The notes beneath the pieces were generated by a model that ran no database searches, had not been told where the DNA came from, and saw only the letters and a list, made by a program, of their open reading frames with translations. A stretch of 58,198 nt of DNA from a bacterium (GTDB taxonomy: Bacteria > Zhuqueibacterota > QNDG01 > JAGLOF01). The translations under genes were made by a program, and so were the position numbers. This document shows positions 23,668 through 34,300 of this stretch, in pieces. The stretch is from positions 1-58,198 of the forward strand of contig JAFGRY010000046.1 in the NCBI GenBank assembly GCA_016934955.1, written 5' to 3'. The first letter of the stretch is position 1. Every line of letters starts with the position of its first letter.

Positions 23668-24526
23668 GACGGGTTTCCTGCCGGGCATACGCAGCCGCCG
23701 CGGCCGTGGTTTCAAGGAGAGAAAATCGTTCCCGCAGTTCCCCCGCCCGAGTCTCTTCAGCGCGGGTCATTTCCCCATCGGCAAACGTGATCCCCAGCAC
23801 GGTTTCCATGCCTTTCCGCAGAGAATCGGCAACGGTCTCTGCCGCCGGATCGCCGCCCAGGTGTTCTCCCAGACTGGTCGTCTTTGCATCGATGATCGCG
23901 CGCAGCCGTTCCCGGTCCCGGGTGGTATTGCCCGCAAGATACCGGGAAAGATCGAGATGCTCCCTGCCGGTAAGTATGGAGCCGTGCTGAAGCATGCCCC
24001 ATGAGAGGTGCCGCTGGGCGCTGCCGATCAGCTTCTTCCCGCCGACCAGCACTTCGTTTCTCGCCGCTGCTGAAAAACAGCTCACGGACATGGATTTTTT
24101 ATAATGGGCATTGAGATCGACGTGCCGCTTCTGCAGTTCCGCGGGTACGCCGAGCAGACGGATGCCGCTGGCCAGCCCTTCGCTGATCAGCGTGTAGAGT
24201 TCGGTCAGGTTTTCCCGGTAGAAAGCGCTTTCCTTGGGGATAATGACCGCGTACGTAAGCTCCTGGGCGTGGTACACGGCTCTGCCTCCGGTGGGCCGCC
24301 GCACCACATCGACACCATCAGCCGCGCAGGCCTCAAGATCGATACTGTCCGCTTCCTGATGATACCCGAGAGAGATGCACCACGGATGCCATTGATATAC
24401 CCGCATCACCGGCAGACCGGACTCGCCGGCCAGCTCCAGCAGCGCCTGATCACACCCCATCTGCAGCGATCCGGCCGCGCTGCCGCTGAGGATCCACCGC
24501 CACTGTTCTTTTGCCGCTTTGGTCAG
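23651..24526 (-). CDS. lipM: LipM-type octanoyltransferase (lipoate-protein ligase fold), probable CTG start
   Basis: The core has RRPTGGRAVYHAQELTYAVI and GKKLIGSAQR, as in Bacillus LipM, which moves octanoyl from ACP to GcvH through a cysteine. The first ATG (24460) starts too late: the open frame continues upstream to a CTG at 24526 and adds the family-typical W-R-W-I-L start (22 residues). With that start the Cys in SVSCFSAA is residue 150, which by recollection matches the catalytic Cys150 of B. subtilis LipM. The CTG overlaps the lpxA stop (CTGA), with GGGGA upstream. No ATG, GTG or TTG lies between the CTG and the preceding in-frame stop. The start is inferred. Confidence 0.82.
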   Translation of the reverse strand: MTKAAKEQWRWILSGSAAGSLQMGCDQALLELAGESGLPVMRVYQWHPWCISLGYHQEADSIDLEACAADGVDVVRRPTGGRAVYHAQELTYAVIIPKESAFYRENLTELYTLISEGLASGIRLLGVPAELQKRHVDLNAHYKKSMSVSCFSAAARNEVLVGGKKLIGSAQRHLSWGMLQHGSILTGREHLDLSRYLAGNTTRDRERLRAIIDAKTTSLGEHLGGDPAAETVADSLRKGMETVLGITFADGEMTRAEETRAGELRERFSLLETTAAAAAYARQETRHDGYA

Positions 24527-25293
24527 ATTATTCCCCGTTCGCTTGCTTCGATGAAGGCCAGCACGTTCTCGATTTCAGGGGTCACCGCCATCTCCGACCG
24601 GATCTTCGCCACCGCCTGGCTGGTGTTGAGGTTCGACCTGTAGATAAGCTTGTAACAGCGCCGCAGCGCCGTCACCGATTCAGGGCTGAAGCCCCGCCGC
24701 TTGAGACCGATGGCATTCAACCCCTTGTAGGAAAGCGGCTCACCGGCGGCGAGGATATAGGGAGGCACATCCTGAACGGCCCGGTACACGCCTCCGATCA
24801 GCGAGTGACGTCCCACCCGGCAGAACTGGTGCACCGCCACCAGTCCGCCGAGAATGACGTAATCTTCCACGGTGACATGGCCGGCCAGCTGCACCCCGTT
24901 GGCCAGAATGACATTGTCGCCGACAATGCAGTCATGGGCGGTGTGACAGTAGGCCATCAGCAGACAGTTGCTGCCGATCACCGTTTTTCCCCGGTGCACG
25001 GTACCCCTGTTCAGATCCGCGAATTCGCGGACGATGGTGTTGTCACCGATTTCAAGTGTCGTCTTTTCAAATTTATATTTTAAATCCTGGGGCGGTGTCG
25101 ATACAGCCGCGCTGTGGTGTATCACGCAGTTCCTGCCGATGCGGGCTCCGTCATCGACAAGGGCATGGGCGTGTATCTGTGTGCCGTCACCAATGACCGC
25201 GTCACCCCTGATGACCGCATAGGGACCGACCGAGACGCCGGCTCCCAGCTGCACCGTCGAATCGATAATCGCCGTACTGTGTATATCAGTCAC
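24523..25293 (-). CDS. lpxA: UDP-N-acetylglucosamine O-acyltransferase
   Basis: About 256 residues from a GTG at 25293, chosen because GGAGGA lies 8 bases before it; a TTG six codons upstream (25311) is the alternative. Hexapeptide beta-helix repeats start at IHSTAIIDSTVQLGAG, followed by the family motifs FADLNRGT, NCLLMAYCHTAHDC and a helical C-terminus. LpxA puts a 3-hydroxyacyl chain on UDP-GlcNAc, the first step of lipid A. It lies directly downstream of lpxC-fabZ. lpxB is not in the window. Confidence 0.95.
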   Translation of the reverse strand: MTDIHSTAIIDSTVQLGAGVSVGPYAVIRGDAVIGDGTQIHAHALVDDGARIGRNCVIHHSAAVSTPPQDLKYKFEKTTLEIGDNTIVREFADLNRGTVHRGKTVIGSNCLLMAYCHTAHDCIVGDNVILANGVQLAGHVTVEDYVILGGLVAVHQFCRVGRHSLIGGVYRAVQDVPPYILAAGEPLSYKGLNAIGLKRRGFSPESVTALRRCYKLIYRSNLNTSQAVAKIRSEMAVTPEIENVLAFIEASERGII

Positions 25294-25317
25294 CGTGTTT
25301 TCCTCCAGCAATCCGTT

Positions 25318-26715
25318 TCAGCGATCGATAATCGCGCACATAAGATCGGCCTCGGCCACCAGCCTCTCTTCAACATAGGCGCGGCCGGTCATTTTACACG
25401 AACCCGCCCGCTGTCTGACCAGAAGCACCTCGATAAAGAGCTGGTCCCCGGGCAGCACCGGCTTGCGCCAGCGCACCTTGTCGACACCCATGAAATAGGC
25501 GAGTTTTTTTTCGGGATTTTTAATGGTGTTCAGCAGGAGCACGGCTCCGGTCTGGGCCATGGCCTCGATGATAAGCACGCCCGGCATAATGGGGTGTCCG
25601 GGGAAATGACCGGGGAAGAAGGGTTCGTTCAGCGTCACGTTTTTTACGCCCACGACCCGTTCTTCCGGAACCAGCTCCACGATCTTGTCCACCAGCAGAA
25701 AGGGATAGCGGTGGGGCAGTATCTTTTCAATCGCCTGGCTGTCGAGGACCACCCCTTTCTTCGCCGGCGAGGACTGGAAGCGTCCGGTTATCTGCTTTTT
25801 CTCGAGCAGCTTGTGCAGTTTTTTCACCAGTTCGACATGGGCGGCGTGTCCCGATCTGGCCGCCATGACATGCGCCTTGAGCGGAACGCCGAGAAGGGCG
25901 AGATCCCCGATGAGATCGAGTGTCTTGTGCCGAACCGGTTCATTGTAAAACCGCAGTTCCTTGTCATCGAGTATGCCGTTGCTTCCCAATTTCACCTCAT
26001 TCCTGAGGTGGAAACGCTTGGCGAGATCTTTCAATTCCGACGGCTCGATATGACGGTCCACAATCACCACCGCGTTATCCAGGTTGCCGCCCTGGATAAG
26101 CCCCTTGTCGTGCAGCGCCTCGACCTCGGTGAGAAAACAGAAGGTGCGGGCGGGGGCGAAATCGCTGACGAACTCCGATTCCATGGAATACATCGACGTG
26201 TACTGGGTTCCCAGGGCCGGGTTGCGGTAATCAACCATAAAGGTGATCCGCAGCTCGTCCGACGGGAACACCACCATGTCGATTCCCTTCTCTTCATTGG
26301 TGTAGGTTATGGTCTCGTCCACCACGAGAAAATCCCTGGGTTCGTCCTGTTCCACCAGACCGGCATCCTGAAGAATGGTGACATAGGGCATGGCGCTGCC
26401 GTCACCGACGGGCGGTTCGTTGGAATCGACTTCAGCCACCACATTGTCGATGGAGAGACCGTAGAGGGCCGCCAGTACATGCTCGACCTGACGTATCTCC
26501 ACGCCGTCTTTCCCCAGGGTGGTGTCCCGGGAGTTGTCGATCACATACTCGATGGTCGCCGGAATTTCCGGGATGCCCTCAAGATCGATCCGCCTGAAGA
26601 GAACGCCGGTATTGGGGCCGGCGGGTTTGAATGTAATGGTGGTTTTATTCCCCGTATGCAGGCCCATGCCCGACAGGGATACCGGTTTGGCGATTGTTCT
26701 CTGGTTTTCGATCAT
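25318..26715 (-). CDS. lpxC-fabZ: Fused LpxC deacetylase - FabZ dehydratase
   Basis: 465 residues in two enzymes. Residues 1-300 are LpxC: zinc ligands H79 (VEHVLAAL), H263 and D267 (HKTLDLIGD), and active-site H290. Residues ~325-465 are Fab[22 protein letters not shown] (H374) and E384 in IIEAMAQ. LpxC deacetylates UDP-3-acyl-GlcNAc, the committed lipid A step; FabZ dehydrates 3-hydroxyacyl-ACP, which competes with lipid A for the same acyl chains. The fusion is known from Bacteroidetes, Chlorobi and relatives. Its ATG overlaps the lpxD stop (ATGA). Confidence 0.97.
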   Translation of the reverse strand: MIENQRTIAKPVSLSGMGLHTGNKTTITFKPAGPNTGVLFRRIDLEGIPEIPATIEYVIDNSRDTTLGKDGVEIRQVEHVLAALYGLSIDNVVAEVDSNEPPVGDGSAMPYVTILQDAGLVEQDEPRDFLVVDETITYTNEEKGIDMVVFPSDELRITFMVDYRNPALGTQYTSMYSMESEFVSDFAPARTFCFLTEVEALHDKGLIQGGNLDNAVVIVDRHIEPSELKDLAKRFHLRNEVKLGSNGILDDKELRFYNEPVRHKTLDLIGDLALLGVPLKAHVMAARSGHAAHVELVKKLHKLLEKKQITGRFQSSPAKKGVVLDSQAIEKILPHRYPFLLVDKIVELVPEERVVGVKNVTLNEPFFPGHFPGHPIMPGVLIIEAMAQTGAVLLLNTIKNPEKKLAYFMGVDKVRWRKPVLPGDQLFIEVLLVRQRAGSCKMTGRAYVEERLVAEADLMCAIIDR

Positions 26716-27752
26716 TTCTCCCTCTTGTCCGCCTCCAGCTGCGCGATTCGCTCTTTGAGCTGTTTGAATTCCTTCAGCAGATCCGGCAGCTGCCGTACCG
26801 CTGCTTGTATACGCATGCCCGACCGGTGGGGAAGCGCCGGCGTGCCGGAAACCATCACGCCGTCGGGCACATCCTTGGATACGCCGGACTGGGCGGCGAT
26901 GATCACGTTCTCACCGATCCGCATATGTCCGGCAAACCCGACCTGCCCCCCGATGCGGGCGTTTTTGCCCACCATGGTGCTTCCTGAAAGGCCGGTCTGG
27001 GCGGCGATGACCGAATGCTCGCCGATCCGGCAGTTATGGGCCACCTGGATGAGATTGTCCAGCTTGACCCCCTGTTCGATAACCGTTTCACCCATGGTGG
27101 CGCGGTCGATGGTGGTGTTGGCGCCGATCTCGACGTCGTCACCGATGATCACCGTGCCGACCTGGGGAATTTTATGATAGACGCCGCCCTCGGGCGCGAA
27201 TCCGAATCCGTCACTGCCGATCACCGTACCGTCGTGGATGATCACGCGGTCACCGATCCTCACCAGCTCCCTGACGCTCACGTGGCTGTGAATGACGCAA
27301 TCGGCGCCCACCCGGGCGCCGTCCGCGATCACGGTGAAGGGAAACAGCACCGTGTTGTCTCCCACTTCACAGTTGCTGCCGATGACCGCATAGGGACCGA
27401 TCGCGACGTTTTTCCCGAGGACCGTTCCGGTCCCGATGATCGCGGTTTCATGAATTCCCGTTTCAACCAGCCGGGGCGGCGGGTAGATGTGCTGCAGCAC
27501 CAGAGCGAAGGCGTAGTAGGGGTTTTTAGCGCGGATTATCGGTTTCACGACATCGCTGGTGAAATCCTCGGGCACAATTACCAGTGAAGCCGCCGTTTCT
27601 TCAAAAAGCGTGAAATAGCGTGGATTTGCCAGAAAGGTGACGCTCCCCTCCCCGGCGGTTTCGATCCGCGATGCGGTGCTGATCTCGAGACCGGCCGGAC
27701 CGCTGTACGTCCCCCGCACCAGTTTCGCCAGAGCCTCTGCACTGTATGCCAC
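26712..27752 (-). CDS. lpxD: UDP-3-O-(3-hydroxyacyl)glucosamine N-acyltransferase
   Basis: The 346-residue protein has the LpxD uridine-binding N-terminal domain ([13 protein letters not shown]), the beta-helix with [10 protein letters not shown] and [10 protein letters not shown], the catalytic-His region [11 protein letters not shown], and a helical C-terminal tail. The start is a GTG preceded by AGGAGG. It follows the first ompH gene by 2 bases and overlaps lpxC-fabZ by 4. Confidence 0.96.
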   Translation of the reverse strand: MAYSAEALAKLVRGTYSGPAGLEISTASRIETAGEGSVTFLANPRYFTLFEETAASLVIVPEDFTSDVVKPIIRAKNPYYAFALVLQHIYPPPRLVETGIHETAIIGTGTVLGKNVAIGPYAVIGSNCEVGDNTVLFPFTVIADGARVGADCVIHSHVSVRELVRIGDRVIIHDGTVIGSDGFGFAPEGGVYHKIPQVGTVIIGDDVEIGANTTIDRATMGETVIEQGVKLDNLIQVAHNCRIGEHSVIAAQTGLSGSTMVGKNARIGGQVGFAGHMRIGENVIIAAQSGVSKDVPDGVMVSGTPALPHRSGMRIQAAVRQLPDLLKEFKQLKERIAQLEADKREK

Positions 27753-27754
27753 GC

Positions 27755-28333
27755 TTACCTCCTCTGCTCCGTGTCTGTGGCGGCTTCGTTCTCTTTCAGC
27801 AGTTCAATTACCCGTTCGGTTATATCGAGCTGTTCCCGGGCGAAAACGATGTTGCCCTGGACAGTGTCAAAAATGATGTCGAACCCGTCTTCCTCACTGA
27901 TGCTGTCGACCGCCCGCTTGATATCCTCGTAGACCGGTTTGAGAAGCGATTCCTGTTTGCGCATATATTCTCCGTTGTCACCCCATACGCGTTTCTGGAA
28001 GGCCTCTATCTGCTGCTCGAGTTCCGTGATTTTTCCCTCTTTTTCCTTCTTGCGGGTCTCGCTCAGCAGCAGGCTCAGATCATCCAGGTCCGCCTTCTCC
28101 TTGCGAAGCTCGTCCTTCATGGTCCCCAGTTCGGATTCCCACTTGCGATTTTCATCCCGCAGCTTTTCTTCGGCATCGGCGACACCGCTGTAGGATTTCA
28201 TGATCTTTTGGGAGTCGATATACCCGATTTTTGCCTGGGCGTACCCCGCGGGTCCGTTCACGAGTATAAGCGCCGCTGTGAACGACCACAGCAGCAGCTG
28301 TTTCCCGGCAATTGTTCTGCACCGATACACCAC
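27755..28333 (-). CDS. Skp/OmpH-family periplasmic chaperone (copy 1)
   Basis: The 192-residue protein has a hydrophobic export signal ending near GYAQA, then [16 protein letters not shown] and a long charged coiled coil (about residues 50-130), the jellyfish-tentacle layout of Skp. It should hold unfolded outer-membrane proteins for BamA. The start is one of two tandem GTG codons at 28333 behind an AGGCGG element. It lies between a paralogue (28426-28947) and lpxD. Confidence 0.88.
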   Translation of the reverse strand: MVYRCRTIAGKQLLLWSFTAALILVNGPAGYAQAKIGYIDSQKIMKSYSGVADAEEKLRDENRKWESELGTMKDELRKEKADLDDLSLLLSETRKKEKEGKITELEQQIEAFQKRVWGDNGEYMRKQESLLKPVYEDIKRAVDSISEEDGFDIIFDTVQGNIVFAREQLDITERVIELLKENEAATDTEQRR

Positions 28334-28366
28334 ATCTCACCGCCTTTCCTTGTATCCGAAACGGGC

Positions 28367-28398
28367 TGATGCCAACAACCTGGCGGCCATTGGCATCA
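28367..28398. promoter_or_regulatory. Intercistronic hairpin between the two ompH copies
   Basis: TGATGCCAA (28367-28375) pairs with TTGGCATCA (28390-28398), a perfect 9-bp stem with a 14-base loop in the 92-base gap between the paralogues. No U-run follows, so an mRNA stability or processing element is more likely than a terminator. Confidence 0.5.
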
Positions 28399-28425
28399 TT
28401 GATTTCGCACCTATGTCGGGTACGG

Positions 28426-28947
28426 CTATTCCTTTACTGTCTGGCCAAGTTTTGTCTGAACCTGCTTGGTCAGTTCATGTTTCTCGTTTGCATAGAGCAG
28501 GTTGACCGCCTCCAGAACGTAGTCACAGCCCTCCTCCTTGCCGACGGCCTGAATAGCCTCGTTGATGCTCTCGATAATGGGCTTCATCAGCTCGTTCTGA
28601 AGATCGCTCAGCTCCTGTTCCTTGCGCATGCCGAACTCCTGCCACTGCTGGTACAGCACCTGCAGTTCCTGGGACTGCTCCCGTTTCTTCTCGTCGCTGA
28701 GCAGAAGGCTCTGCTGTTCCAGCCGTTTCTGCTTGCTGATGATGTCTTCCTGCATCCGCTGCGACTCATCGGCCGCGGATTTCTGCGCGGTCTCGAGCTT
28801 TTTCTGTGCGTCAAGCGCGGGCTTGTATTGACTCATGATGAGCTGGGTGTCTACATAGCCTATTTTGAGCTGCGCCGAAACCGGCATAACCGCTGCCGCG
28901 ATCAGCACCGCGCTCACGATAATCATCACACTTCTTTTTTTCACCAC
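28426..28947 (-). CDS. Skp/OmpH-family periplasmic chaperone (copy 2)
   Basis: 173 residues from a GTG at 28947, placed by an AGGAGG seven bases upstream. A longer frame open to 29004 overlaps the bamA end and lacks such a signal. The signal peptide ends near MPVSAQ, followed by KIGYVDTQLIMSQY, close to copy 1, and a coiled coil. The end (KYELTKQVQTKLGQ-like) matches the Skp C-terminus. Tandem skp genes after bamA are common in the FCB group. Confidence 0.88.
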   Translation of the reverse strand: MVKKRSVMIIVSAVLIAAAVMPVSAQLKIGYVDTQLIMSQYKPALDAQKKLETAQKSAADESQRMQEDIISKQKRLEQQSLLLSDEKKREQSQELQVLYQQWQEFGMRKEQELSDLQNELMKPIIESINEAIQAVGKEEGCDYVLEAVNLLYANEKHELTKQVQTKLGQTVKE

Positions 28948-28967
28948 GGTACTCCTCCTTATTCGAA

Positions 28968-31289
28968 TTAAAAGCTTTTGCCGAATACAAAATGGGGTTT
29001 CCACTGCCCCTTGACATTGCCGTTTGCATCAAGATTATCAAATCCGTAGGCATAGTCGAACCCGAGCATGCCGACCATCGGCATGTAGATGCGGGCTCCT
29101 ATACCCACTGACTTTTTCAGATCGAAGGGATCGGTGACATCCAGCGTCAGCCAGGTATTGCCGGCTTCGGCGAAAATGATCCCGAACGCCGTCGGATTGG
29201 AAATAACGGGGAAGCGCAGTTCGACCGTGGTCTTCAGCATTGTCCGGCCGCCCTCGTAGCGGTACTGTCCGCCAGCCAGCGGATCGTCGTAGCCGCGGAG
29301 CGGGATCGAGCGGGACATGCCGCTGCCGCCCATAAAAAAGTAATCGGTGTACTGGATGCGGCTCGAACTGTTCAGCTCCTGCATGTACCCGGCCATGGCC
29401 CGGGCCATGAACACCACCCGCGGACTCACCGCGGGAAAGAAAAACTCGGCGCTCAGCTGATGTTTATGATACCCCACATTGCCTCCCAGGGGGCCGCCCG
29501 CGAAAGTGGTGCTGAAACTCACGATCGATCCTTCCGTGGGAAACTCGGGATTGTCGAGACTGTTGCGCGAAAACACCTGTGTGATGCTGCTGGTGTTAAG
29601 CGGCCAGTCCTGATTGACGATGTTGTTGGGATTGTATTCCTTCATGTAGTCGGAGAAATCGCCCAGTGTCGTCTCGTCGTACCGGTAAATCCAGTCACCC
29701 CTGAAGTAGTTGTCCGGCCAGGAAAACCGCCGGCCCGTCTGCAGGGAAAATCCGCGGCTCTTCTGGCTGTAGCCGATATAGTAGGCGTCCCGCTGGGTGT
29801 CATGCACGTTGAAGCCGATCAGCGTCGGTGTGTTCAGGAACCAGGGCTCACTGAATCCGAGACTGAAGGAGCGGTAGAAGCGTCCGAAATTCCAGTTCAA
29901 CGACAGCTGCTGCCCGTTTCCGAAGAGGTTGTTCATGCCCAGCCCGACACTGCCGATCAGCTTGTCGAGTTCGCTCCAGCCGATGGAAAGGTTCGCGGTC
30001 TGGGTCGATTTTTCCTCGACCTCGAAAATCAGGTCCAGCTTGTCCTGATCATCGGCGGGCATGGGCACCGGATTCACGTTCGCGAAATAGTTGAGCATCA
30101 TCAGGTCACGACCGCTCCGGACGAGCAGTTCCTTGCTGAAGATGTCGCCGGGCCTGATGCGGAGCTGCCTGCGGATGACACGCTCCTTGGTGGTGGTGTT
30201 TCCCTTGACGACAATTCTGCCGATGGTGACCGGACTGTTCTCAACGATCACGAAATGATAGTTGAGCGTGTCTCCGCTGATCTTCTCCACCGGATTGATC
30301 TGGGCGTAGATGTATCCCTTGTTGTAATAGGCGCCGCCCACCTCTTCATTGGTAGACTTGGTGAACTCTTCGGCGTTGTAGCGGTCGCCGGGCTTGAAGG
30401 TGAGCAGACTGTTCAGCTCGTCTTCATCGAAGATCACGTTTCCTTCCCAGGTGATGTCACCGAAATAGTAGCAGGGACCTTCTTCGACCCAGATGTCCAG
30501 GAACATCTTCGCCTGCGTGTCATCGTAATATATGGAATCCCGAACCACCCGGGCGTCTTTGTACCCCTCATTGTGGTAAAACTCGGCGACGAGCTTTTTA
30601 TCTTCCTCATACTTTTCCGGATCGAAATCGCCGTTCCGCCACCAGCGGTTTTCCTTGGTTTCGTCCATCTGCTTCTGCAGCCGGTGGTCGTCGAAATGCT
30701 GGTTGCCGAAAAATCGTATCTGCTCGACCTGCACACGCTTCCCTTCATCGATCGTGAAAAAAAGCGTCTTGCGGTTGCTCTCTTCGACGTCTTCCGTCCG
30801 TGTTTCCACTTTCGCCAGGGTATACCCTTTTTCCTGGTATTTTTTCAGAATCCGCTTCCGGGCCAGGGAGATATCATTGGGATTGATCACCTGCCCCCTG
30901 AACATGCCGATCTCCCTCTCCAGGTCGAGGGTCTTCAGCTTCTTGTTCCCCTCGATCACGAGATTCTGAAGCTTTGGATACTCCTTGACCTGTATCGTAA
31001 GGTAGACGCCGCTGCCGACCTGCCGGTCGAGAATGATGCTGACATCGGAAAAAATATTCAGCGCCCATATATGTCTGATGGCGTCCTGAATGTCATCCAG
31101 AGTTAATTTATCCCCCTCATTCAGCCCGGAACTCAGCCTGATGACACTGGTGGAGGCGCTTTCATTCCCGGACACTGATATTCCCAGCAGGTTCATCGAT
31201 GTTCCACCCTGCTGCTGCGCGTATACAGCGGTCATGGAAATGAATACAAAAGCAGTCAGAACGTTTCTCAGCATGGTTTTCGTCCACAT
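28968..31289 (-). CDS. bamA: Outer-membrane protein assembly factor BamA
   Basis: The 773-residue protein has a signal peptide ending near TAVYAQ, about five POTRA repeats (roughly residues 30-420, for example GDKLTLDDIQDAI and GDRYNAEEFTKS) and a C-terminal 16-strand barrel ending in HFVFGKSF with the terminal aromatic. The loop-6 signature appears as SIPLRGYDD (VRGF/Y type). It inserts beta-barrels into the outer membrane. The two skp-like genes follow it, and tamB precedes it with a 98-base gap. Confidence 0.96.
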   Translation of the reverse strand: MWTKTMLRNVLTAFVFISMTAVYAQQQGGTSMNLLGISVSGNESASTSVIRLSSGLNEGDKLTLDDIQDAIRHIWALNIFSDVSIILDRQVGSGVYLTIQVKEYPKLQNLVIEGNKKLKTLDLEREIGMFRGQVINPNDISLARKRILKKYQEKGYTLAKVETRTEDVEESNRKTLFFTIDEGKRVQVEQIRFFGNQHFDDHRLQKQMDETKENRWWRNGDFDPEKYEEDKKLVAEFYHNEGYKDARVVRDSIYYDDTQAKMFLDIWVEEGPCYYFGDITWEGNVIFDEDELNSLLTFKPGDRYNAEEFTKSTNEEVGGAYYNKGYIYAQINPVEKISGDTLNYHFVIVENSPVTIGRIVVKGNTTTKERVIRRQLRIRPGDIFSKELLVRSGRDLMMLNYFANVNPVPMPADDQDKLDLIFEVEEKSTQTANLSIGWSELDKLIGSVGLGMNNLFGNGQQLSLNWNFGRFYRSFSLGFSEPWFLNTPTLIGFNVHDTQRDAYYIGYSQKSRGFSLQTGRRFSWPDNYFRGDWIYRYDETTLGDFSDYMKEYNPNNIVNQDWPLNTSSITQVFSRNSLDNPEFPTEGSIVSFSTTFAGGPLGGNVGYHKHQLSAEFFFPAVSPRVVFMARAMAGYMQELNSSSRIQYTDYFFMGGSGMSRSIPLRGYDDPLAGGQYRYEGGRTMLKTTVELRFPVISNPTAFGIIFAEAGNTWLTLDVTDPFDLKKSVGIGARIYMPMVGMLGFDYAYGFDNLDANGNVKGQWKPHFVFGKSF

Positions 31290-31387
31290 AGATATCGACT
31301 CCGAATAGATTCTTGAAAGCTACAAAAATTATCACTTCTTGTAAAGTAAAAAATATATGCCGCCTGTTTTATTCAGGCCCCCTATGC

Positions 31388-34300
31388 CTAAAACGGGAAG
31401 ATGTGCCGCAGCCAGATTCGCTTGTCTTCTCTTCGCTCGGCCAGCAGCTGCGAATCATAGGAATATTCCATCTCGAGAAACAGATCAGGACGAATACTGT
31501 ACTCGAGAATGAGCGCGTGCCTGAAACCCAGGCCCTGGGTATGCAGCATATAGGGATTATAGGAATTCACCTGTCCCGTATAGGTCATAAACAGGCCGCT
31601 CGCCAGATATTTGCCCACGGTCACCCGGGAACTGCGGAGGAGCTGCAGCGGATCCCACTGGCCGCCGCTCAGATTCTGCATCTGCACCAGATTGCTGCTG
31701 AAACGCGAGGAGAACCGCACGACGTCAAGGCCGAAATACCGCCTGAGTCCCCGTTCGATCGGTCTCAGCAGGGGCCGGAAGATCCAGTTCTCAACCTGCA
31801 GCCCGATGGCGCTGTAGGCCCGGTCCTTCAGCTGTGACGCGGAATACCCGAGAGCGGACATCAGATCCGCTTCGGTACGGGTGAGGTTCGGATTGTCGCT
31901 GGTCACTCTGAACCGCACCTTTCCCCAGGGTCCTCCCGACTGCTCCAGTCCGGTTTCATCGTTTATCGATGTCATTTCCAGCCAGACCGTTGCCGGAGTT
32001 CCCAGGGAATCGATAATGATCGTGGAGGCGCGGCCGTTGAAGATCGGGTCCGTGCTGCCCCGGGGATACTCGAACGTAATCCGTTCCGGTCTGAACACAT
32101 GATCGATGGCCTCGATCGTTCCCGCGGTTGAGATCAGATCCCCCCAGACCTCCACCCCTCCGCCGGCTGCGGATCCGGCGATGCGAAGCCCGCCGGTATT
32201 GTCTCTCAGCTGCAGATCGATATAGATATTGCCCAGCGGATTGTCGATCTGCCGCACATAGTACACATCCTTCACGGGCAGCACTTCGAGGTCCCACTCT
32301 ACCCGTTCGATAAACGACGGCTCCGGAGAGGGAGCGAGGCCGATATCGAGGAAGGGGTAGGTGAGACGCACATCCCGCAGGTTGAGGGATCCCCTCAGGT
32401 GGGGAGCATCCGCCGGCCCCCCGATGAGGAACGACTGCTCATCACCGAGACCCGCGAATACGATCCATCCTTTCTCACCCGGCTCCATCAGCCCCGGAAA
32501 ATGCAGCCGCAGCCCCCTTTGGGACGTGTTCAGCCTCAGCACACCCAGACTGAGGGAGAGCCGCTGCAGGTCCAGCGGTTCCAGACCGGATGGGAGCGCT
32601 CCCGTAAAACGGTTGGTAACCGTAAATGTTCCCTTTTCCGACGTTCCGGAGATATCGGCGATATCCACCAGGCGGCTGTTGACCGGCAGTTCCGCCGCTG
32701 CGTGCAGATTCTCGATGCCGTCGATTACGTCGGTGAAGGCGATGCCGCCGCCGGTAATCGTGAGATGCCCGCTGCCCGGAATGAGCTGTCCGCCGCTGCC
32801 CGCGAATCTGACGAAGAGTTCTCCGTAGCCCTCGGCGTTCCTGACGGTCCTGCTCAGCCGGCTGAGCGGGGAGAGGACATTTCCCGCGGCAAGCACGGAA
32901 ATGTCCGACATACCGCCCCCCCCGTGGTCAAGCGTGCCCCAGCTGCGCACGGTCAGACTGTCACCGTAGCGGAGGCTTCCGTCGACGATGGTCAGCACAC
33001 CCAGCGGCCATGTCTGTCCTGGATACGTCGTGTCGACCGCTTCCACCTGCAGGTCCCGGAACGGCAGCGGCCCCAGGGTACCGGAGGGAATCTTGAGGGT
33101 AACGGCCGCGGCCGTGAGACTGTGTTCCCGCTGTATATCCATCGAGAATCCGCCGGTACCCGCGAGGATATCACTTCCCGTCGCTGCCAGAAGCAGATCG
33201 CCGACATCGATGCCGGAGCCGCTGACCGTACCGTTGAGCCGGCCGGTGCTGTCAAGATCAGCCTTCCCGATAACGACCGCCTGCTCTCCCTGTTTCAACT
33301 GAAACCCGGCGTCGGTGACCCTGCCGTTCAGGCGGGTATAGTGAACATCGGCATCGTACTGCTTGCTGTTGTGAAGAATGCCGTTACGGAAACTGACGTC
33401 GAAATCGGTGATTTGGTCGTCACCCTCCTCGCGCCACACGGCACCGCCGCTGAGGGTCCCCTGGAAATCACGCAGTTCAGGGAAGAACCGGTGCAGTTCC
33501 TCGAGGCTGAAATTATTCAGCCGCAGCCGGCCCTTCCGGTGCAAATCGTTATTCAGGCTGAACATTCCGGAAAAATCGGCCAGTGTTCCCACCGACGCAG
33601 ACGTCACTGTCAGGGCCTCGCGGGTGTGCATGCCTGCAGCGTCCACTGCCAGGGCACTGTCGTCCTCCCCGTAATAGTTGCCGTCAAGCGTCCAGTTACG
33701 GGCGCCGTCCCGCTGCTGCCGGTTTTCCAGAAGCATGTCGGCGACAAGCCGTTCCCCGTAGGCCGAATAGAGCCTGCCCTCACTCTGGAGCCGCCACTGC
33801 TCCGGCGTACCGGAACACCTGCCGCTGATATCGATATTTTCCAGCCGGGTGGCCAGGTTGCGCCCGCCCAGCGGACCGATAAAATCCTCGACTTCTTTGA
33901 ACGAGATGTCCCATTCAGGATGTGCGGTCAGTAATCCGGAGACAACGGCGTCCAGGTACTGTTTCCGTCCGGCTGCCGCCTCGAGATGCAGTGTTTCGTG
34001 CGTATAGGAAAACTGCGGTCTGAGGATCATCATTTCGCCGCTCTCGGAACCGAACCCGATATGTCCCCTGCCTTCACCGCTGATGCTGGCGAGCCCTCCC
34101 TGCAGTCTCATCTCGACCAGAGACGGGACACTGGTGATGTTCGCGGGCAGTGCCGTGATGAGGGACCCGGCATCACCGCTGATCCGCATCGCCCCGTTCT
34201 CTATGTAGAGGGAATCACGCAGAAGGGAAGAACCGCTCAGCTGCAGGCTCATCCCGTTCCGGTGCTTTCCTTCTCCCGTGACGTTCAGCCGCAGGTTTCG

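Noticed and set aside
25114..27177. Long plus-strand open frame (687 codons) opposite lpxC-fabZ and lpxD
   Set aside because: It is an antisense shadow in GC-rich coding DNA; the minus strand encodes proteins with complete catalytic motifs over the whole stretch.
29460..31106. 548-codon plus-strand frame opposite bamA, and similar long frames opposite the SQD1-like gene, wzc, tamB and gatE
   Set aside because: All lie opposite well-supported genes, show no domain motifs and have skewed composition typical of antisense frames.
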